In this document: one piece after another, positions 10,201 to 20,690 of the stretch
How positions within the stretch are numbered: the first letter of the stretch is position 1
Layout: every line of letters begins with the position of its first letter
Assembly: GCA_947172415.1 (NCBI GenBank)
Contig: OX359200.1
Coordinates: forward strand, 5,954,501 to 6,018,500
DNA: 64,000 nt
Source of the DNA: Chondrosia reniformis
Lineage: Eukaryota > Porifera > Demospongiae > Chondrillida > Chondrillidae
Direction of reading: 5' to 3'
The notes under the pieces: generated by a model
Told to the model about the DNA's origin: nothing
What the model saw: only the letters and a program-made list of their open reading frames with translations
Database searches by the model: none
Translations under genes and position numbers: made by a program

Positions 10201-11621
10201 CACAGACACTCCCTCCACAGACACTCCCTCCACAGACACTCCTTCCACGGACACTTCCTCCACAGACACTTCCTCCACAGACACTCCCTCCACAGACACT
10301 CCCTCCACAGACACTTCCTCCACGGACACTCCCCCACGGACACTTCCCCACAGACACTTCCTCCACAGACACTTCCTCCACAGACACTCCCTCCACAGAC
10401 ACCTCCTCCACAGACACTTCCTCCACAGACACTCCCTCCACAGACACCTCCTCCACAGACACTTCCTCCACAGACACTCCCTCCACAGACACTTCCTCCA
10501 CAGACACTCCCTCCACAGACACTTCCTCCACAGACACTCCCTCCACAGACACTCCCTCCACAGACACTCCCTCCACGGACACTTCCTCCACGGACACTCC
10601 CTCCACAGACACTTCCTCCACAGACACCTCCTCCACAGACACTCCCTCCACAGACACTTCCTCCACGGACACTCCCCCACGGACACTCCCTCCACGGACA
10701 CTTCCTCCACGGACACTCCCTCCACAGACACTTCCTCCACAGACACTTCCTCCACAGACACTCCCTCCACAGACACTTCCTCCACAGACACTTCCTCCAC
10801 GGACACTCCCTCCACAGACACTTCCTCCACAGACACTTCCTCCACAGACACTCCCTCCACAGACACTTCCTCCACAGACACTTCCTCCACGGACACTCCC
10901 CCACAGACACTTCCCCACAGACACTTCCTCCACAGACACTTCCTCCACGGACACTCCCCCACAGACACTTCCCCACAGACACTTCCTCCACGGACACTCC
11001 CCCACAGACACTTCCCCACAGACACTTCCCCACAGACACTTCCCCACAGACACTCCTCCACAGACACTCCCCTACATACACTCCCCCACAGACACTCCCC
11101 CACAGACACTCCCCCACAGACACTCCACCACAGACACTTCCCCACAGACACTCCCCACAGACACTCCCCCACAGACACTCCCCCAACTAACTGTTTGTAT
11201 ATTTATAGTGTCACTATTCTATATAAATGAAGAGAATTGGGCCCTATATTTAGGTTTTGAGGTATCATTTGAATATCTGCAGTGTATGATGAATGAGCCA
11301 TTTTTTTATTAATAACATTAGATGTGGTCTATAAATTAGTCCCTGTGTGTACTTAATCTGCAAGTTTCATTGTATATTTTAAATAAATTTCTGGCAGTGT
11401 ATATAGCTAGCTGTGGTTTGGTTATCACATGACCCATTCATGTCCTATACACTCTGTAGGGTCTCTGGCTTGGATTTGCTTATCTCTTGGAGTTTCGAGG
11501 AGCTAGTGTGTTTGAGGGCGTGTGGCTATCCAGTGTTCTCTTTCTTCTAGTCAATATTTTTGTGTTAAGAGACATTATCCAACACTATGTTCCTATTAAA
11601 TCTCGTCTGAAGACTCAATAA
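7268..11621 (+). CDS. PIGM: GPI mannosyltransferase 1 (PIG-M)
   Basis: PIG-M adds the first mannose to the GPI-anchor precursor from dolichol-phosphate-mannose, on the luminal side of the ER, with PIG-X as partner. Exons 7268-7934, 8724-8820, 9204-9462, 9888-9989 and 11460-11621, stop TAA 11619-11621. Total 1,287 nt, 428 residues, close to the human length. The luminal DxD motif is in FTDIDYNVFSDAA (about residue 56). Conserved stretches include YRYSPLIAYLL, FWLINPL, HLKIYPVIY, HNFSVFFYMLYL, FNKICTSQ|YFLWYLALLPL and LLEFRGASVFE. Start chosen at the first ATG of the frame; a second Met lies ten codons in. The last intron carries a very large minisatellite, and exon 4 is duplicated downstream at 14583-14684. 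Confidence 0.95.
8330..8368. repeat. Fragment of a CCCTCCCCCCTCTC repeat
   Basis: This short stretch ending in ATGCAGCCCTG resembles the ends of the element at 50521-50664 (GGGCTGCATATATAGAGGGG). It is in the first PIGM intron. It is probably a transposon remnant. Confidence 0.4.
8926..9165. repeat. Dispersed repeat (about 240 bp), copy 1
   Basis: Starts GAGCCAAGGATTCACAGAAG and runs through GATGAAGGGTGGAATTCCCA to GTAGGAAAATGGTATCTTAG. Near-identical copies are at 11929-12178 and, shortened, at 34443-34645. A fragment is near 44310-44370. It lies in the second PIGM intron. No gene product can be read through it. Confidence 0.8.
10098..11190. repeat. Large intronic minisatellite (15/14 bp unit, about 70 copies)
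   Basis: The unit is CACTCCCTCCACAGA with variants CACTTCC, CACCTCC, CACGGA and a 14-bp CACTCCCCCACAGA form that dominates the right end. It lies wholly inside the PIGM intron 9990-11459. One strand is nearly all pyrimidine plus CA and the other is G-rich. Because the unit is about 15 bp, long open frames exist in several phases (up to 418 codons); they are artefacts of the repeat. Variant types cluster, with pure 15-mers at the left and 14-mers at the right, as expected from local expansion. Confidence 0.95.
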
Positions 11622-13850
11622 CAGACACATAACTATGCACAAACTGTAAACTGCATTACTTATATACTTTATAAGTTAGTTGGTAATATGTCACTTGCTA
11701 ATATCTAAAGAATTATAAATTATATTACAACTTTGCATATTTACGAAAAATGTCTGTCATTCTCACAAGATGTAAGCACATCAATTCTGCTGGAATGCTT
11801 AGAGACGGTATACTAAACCCAGTTACAGTGTATATTAATTAACTTTAGTGTAATGTGTCTGTGTTTTACTGTGTCAATATTTTTACATAGTTATATATAC
11901 AGTTGCAGTTCCAATTGTGTCCTGCATGTGAGCCAAGGATTCACAGAAGATCAAGATAAAGAAAAAGACAAAGACTCCCAGGATCACTGATGAAGGGTGG
12001 AATTCCCAGAAACGGCTGTCTGACCCAGTGGAGAAGAAGATGAAAGAAGGGAAAAGAAGGAAGAAAAGACTACTGTATCTTCATCTAAAGCTCTCTTTAG
12101 GTTTAGTTCCCCTATTGGCTCTTTTTACAGAATAGGCATATAGCATGTAGGAAAATGGTATCTTAGATTTTTCATGTGTGGGAAAGTGATATGTTTTTAG
12201 GTATATATAGTTCTGCCTGACATGTGAAGTGTGTATATGATTTATAGACACTCAGTCTATGGAATCTGCGATTTATGTGCATTGCATTCCATATGTAATT
12301 ATTAGTATCTAGTCTGGGTCTTATTATATATTTAAAATCTGACTATAAGGCGTACATAGAAAAAATTTCATAACATTTTACACATACAGACTACATGGAA
12401 TGAATTAACTAATATACATTGGTATAGAAAATAAGATATATAGGAATTATATATTGTATATAATTATTATCACCAGTTTTTTAACAGAAGCTCTGGTATA
12501 TTATAGTACAACTAGTGGCAATCTCACGCTGATTCAGTTCAAGACCTGTAGCCAGTAGCAGCGCTCGTTGTAGTCCTATCAAATCTTGTACATATACAAC
12601 ATAAATATGTCACATTATATAGTTCTAAGTGATATATAACTAGTATACGTACGTACATCACAGAGCAATTGATCTTTATAATGTTACATGTATGTACGTA
12701 CAGTATATGAGAATTGCATATATTTACATTATACTACAGTATTATTATATTTAGATCCTGAAGCCACTGACATTTATTTACAAAATGTACGTATTATGTG
12801 CAATTCATGAGACGGTATAAACCAGATAGCTATATAGTGTATATTATCTTACAGCATCCAATGGTATCACTATTTTACCATGTATTATAGAAGCTTCTGA
12901 GATGGAATAAATTTGCCGACCTCAACTTTGATAATAGGCCGCCATCTCAGAAGTGAACGTCATGGTTGGTATAATTGTAGTGTATACGTAAGGGTACGGT
13001 GTCTGTTTAAATCTTACAGTGTCAACAATATATAGTTACAGTTCTAATTGGATCCTGCATGCGTGGAAAAGTGATATGTTTTTAGTTCTAATTATATGTG
13101 GTGCCTGCATCATTATGCATTAAGACAGTATAAACTTACAATTAAAGTGTGCGTGTATCTACAGATTTATATATAGACACTCAGTCTATGAATCTGTAGC
13201 TTATGTATGTGTATTGCATTCCAAGGCCTAGGTCGTTGAAGCAGTTGGTTCAGTAAGAGGCTTTGGTCTCACCATTTATTTGTGAACTTGTGATTAACCT
13301 ACTAGCTATGGGGTATGGTATATAGGTATAGTCAATCTTCATGGTCTTATATGACTCCCTCTTCAGGTAAGTACATTTTATCTGCTGTGATTAATTTAGA
13401 CTGCTTAAAAAAGATTGACTCTTTTGGAAGTAATGTATATAAGACAACAACTATATAATTTGCCCTGCAGTCTAGTTTTACAATCTGTAATTATATAAGG
13501 ATGCTCTATGTATAAGGGTGTTTATCTGGATGCTTCAATGTCAGTCTTAAACTTGCTGCATGGTATATAGCTGGAGCATTTGTACATTGCTATACATTAC
13601 TATATATAGATACAATTATTGAGCTTCAGCAGTAACTTACTTAAATAATACAACTTTTCGACCTGTAGGGGTAAATGAGTGGGTTAGTTTATTGGTGGTA
13701 TATAGAGTGCCCATGCACATACATACAGTTAATGTACATATAGATAGATATATGTATATATAAGGTGTGACAGTTATAATAAAATTAGTGATTAATTTGT
13801 TTATATATATATATATATATATAATCATGAAAGGAGTTTGAAAAGAGCTT
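11622..13850. other. Repeat-rich intergenic, degraded copies of neighbouring elements
   Basis: Contains copy 2 of the 240 bp repeat (11929-12178). About 12180-13400 are two diverged, inverted copies of the repeat family best seen at 18765-21430 (shared marks: GATCCTGCATG, GACACTCAGTCTATG, GCTTTGGTCTCACC). A small inverted pair of CTTCTGAGATGG and CCATCTCAGAAG lies at 12892-12954, and a (TA)n tract at 13800-13823. I see no gene. Confidence 0.6.
11929..12178. repeat. Dispersed repeat (about 240 bp), copy 2
   Basis: Same sequence and orientation as 8926-9165, with a short GAAGGGAAAAGAAGG expansion in the purine-rich middle. It follows the PIGM 3' end. Confidence 0.8.
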
Positions 13851-13879
13851 CTTTCTAACTGAGAAATAAATCATCCCAG

Positions 13880-14330
13880 ATTGGATCTAAAGTGATTCCT
13901 TGGTCTAAATTCATCTGCTAATGTTTATGGCCTCTTTAATCTTCCTTTTTTTCTGATTCCTCTCTATTACTTCTGCTCCTTGTCAGTCTATATGGTGGTC
14001 ATTAGTGTGAGTGTGTATATACAGCCAATGAGTTGTTATTGTCTCCTCTAGCTTCTTATTGCTCTTTGGTGTCCTTTCATTCTGTCTTCTATTGTCTTGG
14101 ATGTCTCACTGATGTACACTTCCCAATAGGAATCTTGGAGATGATACCTTTCCCAGCATTATTTGCAATAGCTCTCCGGTAAGCAGTTGTTTGCAAGCTG
14201 CCATTTGTTCCCTTCTGTATACAAGGACATCTAGGAATGGAAGGGATCCTCCCTCCTCTTCCTCCATTGTAAACTGTAAACTGTATACATAAAATGTATC
14301 TCCTTTTGTTAGTTATTGAATCTGGGGGAA
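13880..14330 (-). pseudogene. Penelope-like retroelement relic (RT tail and GIY-YIG-like part)
   Basis: On the minus strand, 14269 downward reads FTMEEEEGGSLPFLDVLVYR, typical of the end of the reverse transcriptase core of Penelope-like elements and some LINEs. Further on, near 14110-14030, comes WEVYISETSKTIEDRMKGHQ, which resembles the start of a GIY-YIG endonuclease (family: VYIGET-R-hexamer-EH). Frames are shifted and stops interrupt the tail, so it is dead. The combination of RT followed by GIY-YIG favours Penelope. Confidence 0.6.
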
Positions 14331-14394
14331 GCCTTGTAATTCTTGTTGTCCTAGCTATACATTGTAAGTTGACTATCAGCAGACTATATTATAT

Positions 14395-15268
14395 ATCTGT
14401 TGACCTCTCTAAAACCAAATTGCATTTTTAGATGTTCACATGACGAAAGATGATCCATATACGTAAAAGATTATTTTCTTATGTTAACACGTATCTGTAT
14501 AAGCTCTCGCCAACTCAAAGTATGATCTATTTAAGATTTATATATTACATATACCCTTTTTTCTTCTTGTCTTATGTATGTAGTACTTTCTTTGGTATTT
14601 GGCTCTGCTGCCCTTAGTTGTCCCACAACTGAAGATATCACTCCTCAGGGGAATAGTACTGGCTGGAAGGGGGCTTGGAGCTTTTGTACACATGTATACA
14701 TTAACCGTTAATTAGTGGTTGTCCAATTAACTTATATATACAAGCAAGTCCGGTCCGTATGTGGGTAGAGATTCCTTGAATCTCCTCATAGATATTCTCT
14801 CTAAAGACACTCCCCCATAGACACTCCCCCATAGACACTCCCCCATAGACACTCCCCCATAGACACTCCCCCATAGACACTCCCCCATAGACACTCCCTC
14901 CACAGACACTCCCCCATAGACACTCCCCCATAGACACTCCCCCATAGACACTCCCCCATAGACACTCCCCCATAGACACTCCACCACAGACACTCCCCCA
15001 CCTAACTGTTTGCATATTTATAGTGTCACTATTCTATAGAATTGGGCCCTTTATTTAGGTTTTGAGGTATCATTTGAATATCTGCAGTATGATAAATGAG
15101 CCATTTTTTATTTATAACATTAGATGTGGTCTATAAATTAGTCCCTGTGTGTACTTAATCTGCAAGTTTCATTGTACATTTTAAAAAAATATCTGGCAGT
15201 GCATAGAGTTGTGGTTTGGTTATCACATGACCCATTCGTGTCCTGTACACTCTGTAGGGTCTCTGGCT
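14395..15268 (+). pseudogene. Partial duplicate of the PIGM locus (intron, exon 4, minisatellite, edge of exon 5)
   Basis: The segment matches about 9690-11472 of the PIGM gene in order. It holds intron sequence, a copy of exon 4 at 14583-14684, the minisatellite, the 3' part of the last intron, and the first 13 bases of the last exon (GGTCTCTGGCTTG), where it breaks into an unrelated repeat. The exon copy is open, but its 3' end has changed from AGCTCAG to AGCTTTT, which removes the splice consensus. It cannot make PIG-M. Divergence is low, so the copy is fairly recent. Confidence 0.85.
14809..15000. repeat. Contracted minisatellite in the PIGM duplicate (14 bp unit)
   Basis: About 13 copies of CACTCCCCCATAGA, with one 15-mer in the middle (CACTCCCTCCACAGA) and CCACAGA ends. 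It is the paralogue of the 1.1 kb array at 10098-11190, but homogenised to a different variant (CATAGA in place of CACAGA). Confidence 0.92.
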
Positions 15269-16440
15269 TGAACTAATTGCTGACCTATTAAATGGCTTGT
15301 GGGACCACTGCATGCTAAGGTTGCATGAAACCTCTTCAGTTACAGTTTTCCAAACGTTTCTTTGGTTGCCTCAAAGGATATGTAAAATATTATATGTAGT
15401 CAGTTTACAGTACAAACTTAATTAACAAAATTCTTTTATGTCTTCCTATAAATTACTAAACAAGGTCTTACCGGCCTATCACCCTATATATGCATGTGTA
15501 TTAGTTTATTTTTACATAAAATGACAATTGCCTGAATATATACGTATGCAGTAATATATAAATCCTTAATTAATTATAAATAAGTCCCAGAAATTTTAAA
15601 TGGTAAATATTGGAGAGACAGTATATACCCAGGTATAATTTCACAGTTGGAAATCTGGTGTAAACGTTAACCTATATATGTAAACACTTGGCAACGTACG
15701 TAAACGAATGGTTAGGTAACTTACTTTTGAGTTAACCACAAGTTCACTAATGAGGCCAAAGCCTTACTGAAGCTACTGCATGCTTCCAATGACCTTGTAA
15801 TGGAATAAATCTGCTGGTATAATTAATGTATAATTGTATATACATATACAGTGCAGTTTATACTATCTTATACATTAATGCATTGTATAATTAGAACTAT
15901 ATACTTAAAAGCATATCAATTTCCTACACAGGATCCAATTAGAACTGTAACTACGTAAAACTGTTGACAATGTATATACAATAGACATGCACCTTTACAC
16001 ACAAGTCTAAATATCATATCTTAATATAATGAATATTATAGTGCAAGTGATATATTCTATAGTGCATGGACTAAAATTAATCAGCAACTATATCAAGTAT
16101 TACAAAGTGCAAATTTTAAAATGCTCTCACTCCTATATATCATGCAAGTGTAAATATATTCAATATAGTTAATGCTATAAAGTCATGTGAAGCGCACTCA
16201 TGCATAGTGCATATATATGTTTAGGCAGCGTAAAATGTGCAACAGCTACCAGATTCAGTGAAAGTTTTTAAGCTTCAAATTGTGACATTGAGATCATTAC
16301 AGTTACATTTGTATGTGTATACATATAGAGCTATACATATGTATTTTTTCATCTACATTACATTAGTTCATGCCCAAAAGAACCATGCAGTCTTAATAGT
16401 CTCATGATCAGCTATCAACCACATGCAGCAGATAAAACGT
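15269..16440 (+). repeat. Large repeat, copy A (fragment of repeated ORF plus 800 bp direct repeat)
   Basis: 15269-15480 matches the 3' half of the repeated reading frame at 19973-20308. 15540-15640 matches 20390-20490. 15640-16440 is a near-identical direct repeat of 18765-19550. The join to the PIGM duplicate at 15268 is abrupt. No intact gene. Confidence 0.85.
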
Positions 16441-16444
16441 ATCA

Positions 16445-17590
16445 TAGAGTACGGTAGTACGGTAGTACGGTAGTACTCTATAAGTAGGGATGGCCGAAAA
16501 AAACATGGCCGCCCTATCTAATGTATTATCAATTAACACCTCGTAATTCAACAACGATAGGATTTTCGGTTATATTCGAGTGTTTGCAGTCGTTTTTGCA
16601 TGCTTTTCTAAAAGCCAAAATATGTTTCGATGCTCTACAACCTTCGCAAAGTGGTAAAACCGAAATAGGCCAAATTCTGAAATTCCTCATTTTTTCTTCT
16701 TTTTCAAATGAGCTAGCGCTAACATGCAAACTTACGTAGATACACACAAGTACTAAATCGTCATTAATGTTTCCGACCTAGGGAATAGGCTACCCTAGAT
16801 TTCAACGCGCTCTATCCGAAGCGTGTTACTTTTGAAAGTGCCAAATTTAGGGCCTCTTCGAACGCCATTTTTTAATTAAGTTTCAAATTCTCTCTATATA
16901 TTATTATTATTATTATTATTATATAAATAAGTAACTCGAGTTAGAAAGATTGATGGTACTGCCGCCCCCCGCGATCGAATTTCCTAGTCACTTAGCAGGA
17001 CCTTTATACGGTCGTAGTCTTAACGATTATGGAGCCTTTAATATCCTAACCTGAATGTTAAAGCACGGTAAATAACCTATTTTACAAATTTGGGATCTTT
17101 TCGGACGCCATTTTTTAATTTAGAACTCTAGATTATAGCGTCTATTATGCTACTTTATTTCGAGTTTTCGCCAAGAAAACTTTCAAAACAAATATTAACA
17201 AGAAAAAAGGGGCAATACAAGTTAAATAAAAACATTCAAAAATGAAGTTAAAAGTAGGGATCGGATGGCACTATAACAGTGATTGGCACATCTAGAAAAA
17301 GTAACGAAACAAGAAAGTGATCATATGGTAAGGCTAACATTGCAGAAGTGGCATACTGAAACTTAACTATACACATCACTTCTATGTTTGGGCACATCGA
17401 TCCCTACTTCTAGTATATCCATGATGTGCCCAAACATAGAAGTGATGTGTATAGTTAAGTTTCAGTATGCCACTTCTGCAATGTTAGCCTTACCATATGA
17501 TCATTTTCTTGTTTCGTTACTTTTTCTAGATGTGCCAATCACTGTTATAGTGCCATCCCTACTTTTAACTTCATTTTTGAATATTTTTAT
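16445..17590. mobile_element. Non-autonomous transposon with a 350 bp palindrome (long copy)
   Basis: The left edge is an inverted tip AGAGTAC...GTACTCT followed by AAGTAGGGATGGCCGAAAAA and ACATGGCCGCCCTA. The right edge is CCCTACTTTTAACTTCATTT. A shorter copy with the same left edge and the same palindrome lies at 22921-23270, and a 60 bp remnant is at 34040-34135. The sequence GACGCCATTTTTTAATT appears twice inside. The open frames in it (72 codons) carry no recognisable domain. Confidence 0.7.
17235..17585. repeat. Near-perfect palindrome (arms about 170 bp)
   Basis: The arm from AAATGAAGTTAAAAGTAGGG through GGCTAACATTGCAGAAGTGG to TTTGGGCACATC is repeated in reverse complement through CCACTTCTGCAATGTTAGCC to TTAACTTCATTTTT, with only a few mismatches around a short centre near 17405-17415. 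A transcript would fold into one long hairpin. Confidence 0.93.
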
Positions 17591-18760
17591 TTAACTTTAT
17601 ATATACCTATAGAGAGGGAGCCATGAAGACCATGAATACTGGCTACATCCATATACACCTAGGTAAGTTAACCACAAATTCACTAATGAGGCCAAAGCCT
17701 TACCGAAGCTATATATTTCCAATTCATACAGTGCAGGTTTATACTGTCAGGCAGACACCCTTACTCCATACCTGGATATACTGTCTCTCCAATATTTACC
17801 ATTTAAAATTTCAGGGACTTAATTAAGGATTTATATATTACTGCATACATATACGTATATATACATTCAATTGTCATTTTATGAAAAAGTAAACTAATAC
17901 ACATATATAGGGTGATAGGCTTGTAAGATCTTGTTATTATATAGGAAGACATAAAAAGATTTTGTTAAGTTTGTACTGTAAAGTGACCACATATAATATT
18001 TACATATCCTTTGAGGCAACCAAAGAAACTTTTGGAAAACTATAACTGAAGAGGTTTCATGCAACCTTAGCATGCAGTGGTCCCACAAGCCATTTAATAG
18101 GTCAGCAATTAGTTCAAGTGTCTCTGGAGCCAGTATATCTGGCAGTTCCTGTATAAGTGTATAGCTAGCTGCTTGCATGGGATTCAAAGTACTATGATCC
18201 TTGCATTTAAGAAGTTCCACTTTGTAGTTTAAAATATTGCATGTCAGTTTGTATTTTTGTGTGATAGCCATTTCAGATTCTCAATCTACAAATGGAGTTG
18301 ATAATTTATGACATTCAGTATCTTATATTACACAGGAACAAATTTCAGGTTTCATATGGCATGAAATCTATATATATTTGAAACGTCTTGAACTGCCAGG
18401 TTTCATAGGGTGCTCAAGAATGAGCTAACAGATTAATTTCACTGGTTTCATATTTTAACAGCCCCCTTTCCGAGTTTTATACATATACTTTCATACCTTT
18501 TGAAACCTGGTTGTTCATAGAGTTTCAAATACTATTTATTAGGTTGCATACCTTCTGAATCCTGAGATTTGATCCTGTGTTATCTCTCCAAACTAATTCA
18601 TCTTGAAATATTTTGAAAGACCCTGTTCAGTATATTTTAATGAAATAGAAAAATTAATTTGTAAACTTCATTACAAATGTATATATACACGACGTCGACA
18701 TATTCTAAATTTATTTTGTAAGTTGGTACATGTGTTGGTGATTGTATATACAGTCTGTAC
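17591..18760 (-). repeat. Left arm of a 3 kb inverted repeat
   Basis: Reverse complement of 19730-20690, identity high by eye. It is interrupted by an insertion at about 18340-18590 that is absent from the right arm and carries GGTTTCAT/GAAACCTG motifs at its edges. It contains the minus-strand copy of the repeated reading frame. Confidence 0.85.
17894..18271 (-). CDS. Repeated open reading frame of unknown function, copy B
   Basis: A 125-codon frame starting MAITQKYKLTCNILNYKVEL, with LAPETLELIADLLNGLW and CMLRLHETS further on. The same frame is at 19973-20308 on the other strand (111 codons), and its 3' half at 15269-15480. I do not recognise the family. The surrounding DNA is repetitive, so it is more likely part of a transposable element than a host gene. 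Copies B and C differ by few changes up to codon 103 and then diverge. Confidence 0.35.
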   Translation of the reverse strand: MAITQKYKLTCNILNYKVELLKCKDHSTLNPMQAASYTLIQELPDILAPETLELIADLLNGLWDHCMLRLHETSSVIVFQKFLWLPQRICKYYMWSLYSTNLTKSFYVFLYNNKILQAYHPIYVY

Positions 18761-18764
18761 ATTA

Positions 18765-19650
18765 ATTTCACAGTTGGTGTAAAACGTTAACCTATAATTA
18801 TGTAAACGCTTGGCAACGTACGTAAACGAATGGTTAGGTAACTTACTTTTGAGTTAACCACAAGTTCACTAATGAGGCCAAAGCCTTACTGAAGCTACTG
18901 CATGCTTCCAATGACCTTGTAATGGAATAAATCTGCTGGTATAATTAATGTATAATTGTATATACATATACAGTGCAGTTTATACTATCTTATACATTAA
19001 TGCATTGTATAAGAACTATATACTTAAAAGCATATCAATTTCCTACACAGGATCCAATTAGAACTGTAACTACGTAAAACTGTTGACAATGTATATACAA
19101 TAGACATGCACCTTTACACACAAGTCTAAATATCATATCTTAATATAATGAATATTATAGTGCAAGTGATATATTCTATAGTGCATGGACTAAAATTAAT
19201 CAGCAACTATATCAAGTATTACAAAGTGCAAATTTTAAAATGCTCTCACTCTTATATATCATGCAAGTGTAAATATATTCAATATAGTTAATGCTATAAA
19301 GTCATGTGAAGCGCACTCATGCATAGTGCATATATATGTTTAGGCAGCGTAAAATGTGCAACAGCTACCAGATTCAGTGAAAGTTTTTAAGCTTCAAATT
19401 GTGACATTGAGATCATTACAGTTACATTTGTATGTGTATACATATAGAGCTATGTATTATTTCATCTGCATTACATTAGTTCTAAGAACCATGCATGCAG
19501 TCTATAGTCTCATGATCAGCTATCAACCACATGCAGCAGATAAAATGTATATACCTATAGAGAGGGAGCCATGCATGAAGACCATGAATACTGGCTACAT
19601 ACCATATACCCCAGTAAGTTACTCACAAGTTCACTAATGAGGCCAAAGCC
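18765..19650 (+). repeat. Large repeat, copy D (direct repeat of 15640-16440)
   Basis: Begins TAATTTCACAGTTGG and follows copy A for about 800 bp with small indels (for example AATTAGAAC against AAGAAC near 19010). It then continues into sequence shared with 17600-17700. It forms the spacer of the big inverted repeat and is itself repeated in reverse at 20690-21430. Confidence 0.85.
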
Positions 19651-19729
19651 TTACTGAAGCTATTTCCAATTCATACAGTGCAGGTTTATACTGTCTTAAT
19701 GCATGTCAGGCAGACACCTTATGTACAGA

Positions 19730-20690
19730 CTGTACAATCACCAACACATGTACCAACTTATATATATACAAACTAAATTTAGAATATTTCGTGTATATAT
19801 ACATTTGTAATGAAGTTTACTTAGTCTAATTAATTTGCTATTTCAGTACAATATATATATACTGAACAAAGTCTTTCAAGATATTTCAAGATGAATTAGT
19901 TAGTTTGGAGAGATAAGATACTGATCATGAATGTCATAAATTATCAACTCCATTGTAGATTGAGAATCTGAAATGGCTATCACACAAAAATACAAACTGA
20001 CATGCAATATTTTAAACTACAAAGTGGAACTTCTTAAATGCAAGGATCATAGTACTTTGAATCCCATGCAAGCAGCTAGCTATACACTTATACAGGAACT
20101 GCCAGATATACTGGCTCCAGAGACACTTGAACTAATTGCTGACCTATTAAATGGCTTGTGGGACCACTGCATGCTAAGGTTGCATGAAACCTCTTCAGTT
20201 ATAGTTTTCCAAAAGTTTCTTTGGTTGCCTCAAAGGATATGTAAATATTATATGTGGTCACTTTACAGTACAAACTTAACAGAATCTTTTTATGTAATTA
20301 TATACTAAACAAGGTCTTACTGGCCTATCACCCTATATATGTGTATGTATTAGTTTACTTTTTCATAAATGACAATTGCATGTATATATATTACATATGC
20401 AGTAATATATAAATCCTTAATTAATTATAAATAAGTCCCAGAAATTTTAAATGGTAAATATTGGAGAGACAGTATATACCCAGGTATGGTATATATAGAG
20501 TAAGGGTATCTGCCTGACATGCATTAAGACAGTATAAACCTGCACTGTATGAATTGGAAATAGCTTCAGTAAGGCTTTGGCCTCATTAGTGAATTTGTGG
20601 TTAACTTACTAGGGTATATGGATGTAGCCAGTATTCATGGTCTTCATGCATGGCTCCCTCTCTATAGGTATATACATTTTATCTGCTGCA
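19730..20690 (+). repeat. Right arm of the 3 kb inverted repeat
   Basis: Starts GTACAGACTGTACAATCACC and runs to the TCTATAGGTATATACATTTT region; it is the reverse complement of 17591-18760. It contains copy C of the repeated reading frame. Confidence 0.85.
19973..20308 (+). CDS. Repeated open reading frame of unknown function, copy C
   Basis: A 111-codon frame with the same first 103 residues as copy B (17894-18271, minus strand). It ends early because the 3' region differs by an indel. It has no recognisable domain, no signal peptide and no neighbour that suggests a role. It is probably a transposon remnant. Confidence 0.35.
   Translation: MAITQKYKLTCNILNYKVELLKCKDHSTLNPMQAASYTLIQELPDILAPETLELIADLLNGLWDHCMLRLHETSSVIVFQKFLWLPQRICKYYMWSLYSTNLTESFYVIIY

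Noticed and set aside
10098-11190. CRISPR-like regular array
   Set aside because: There are no spacers: units abut directly with 14-15 bp period, and the host is an animal genome.
10056-11312. Very long open frames (up to 418 codons) across 10.0-11.3 kb on both strands
   Set aside because: They are made by the 14-15 bp minisatellite, which lacks stops in several phases, and they lie inside a PIGM intron. No start context, domain or splice support.
17388-17594. 68-codon frame in the palindrome
   Set aside because: It is chance reading through the hairpin arm; the arm-paired sequence is not coding in the second copy.
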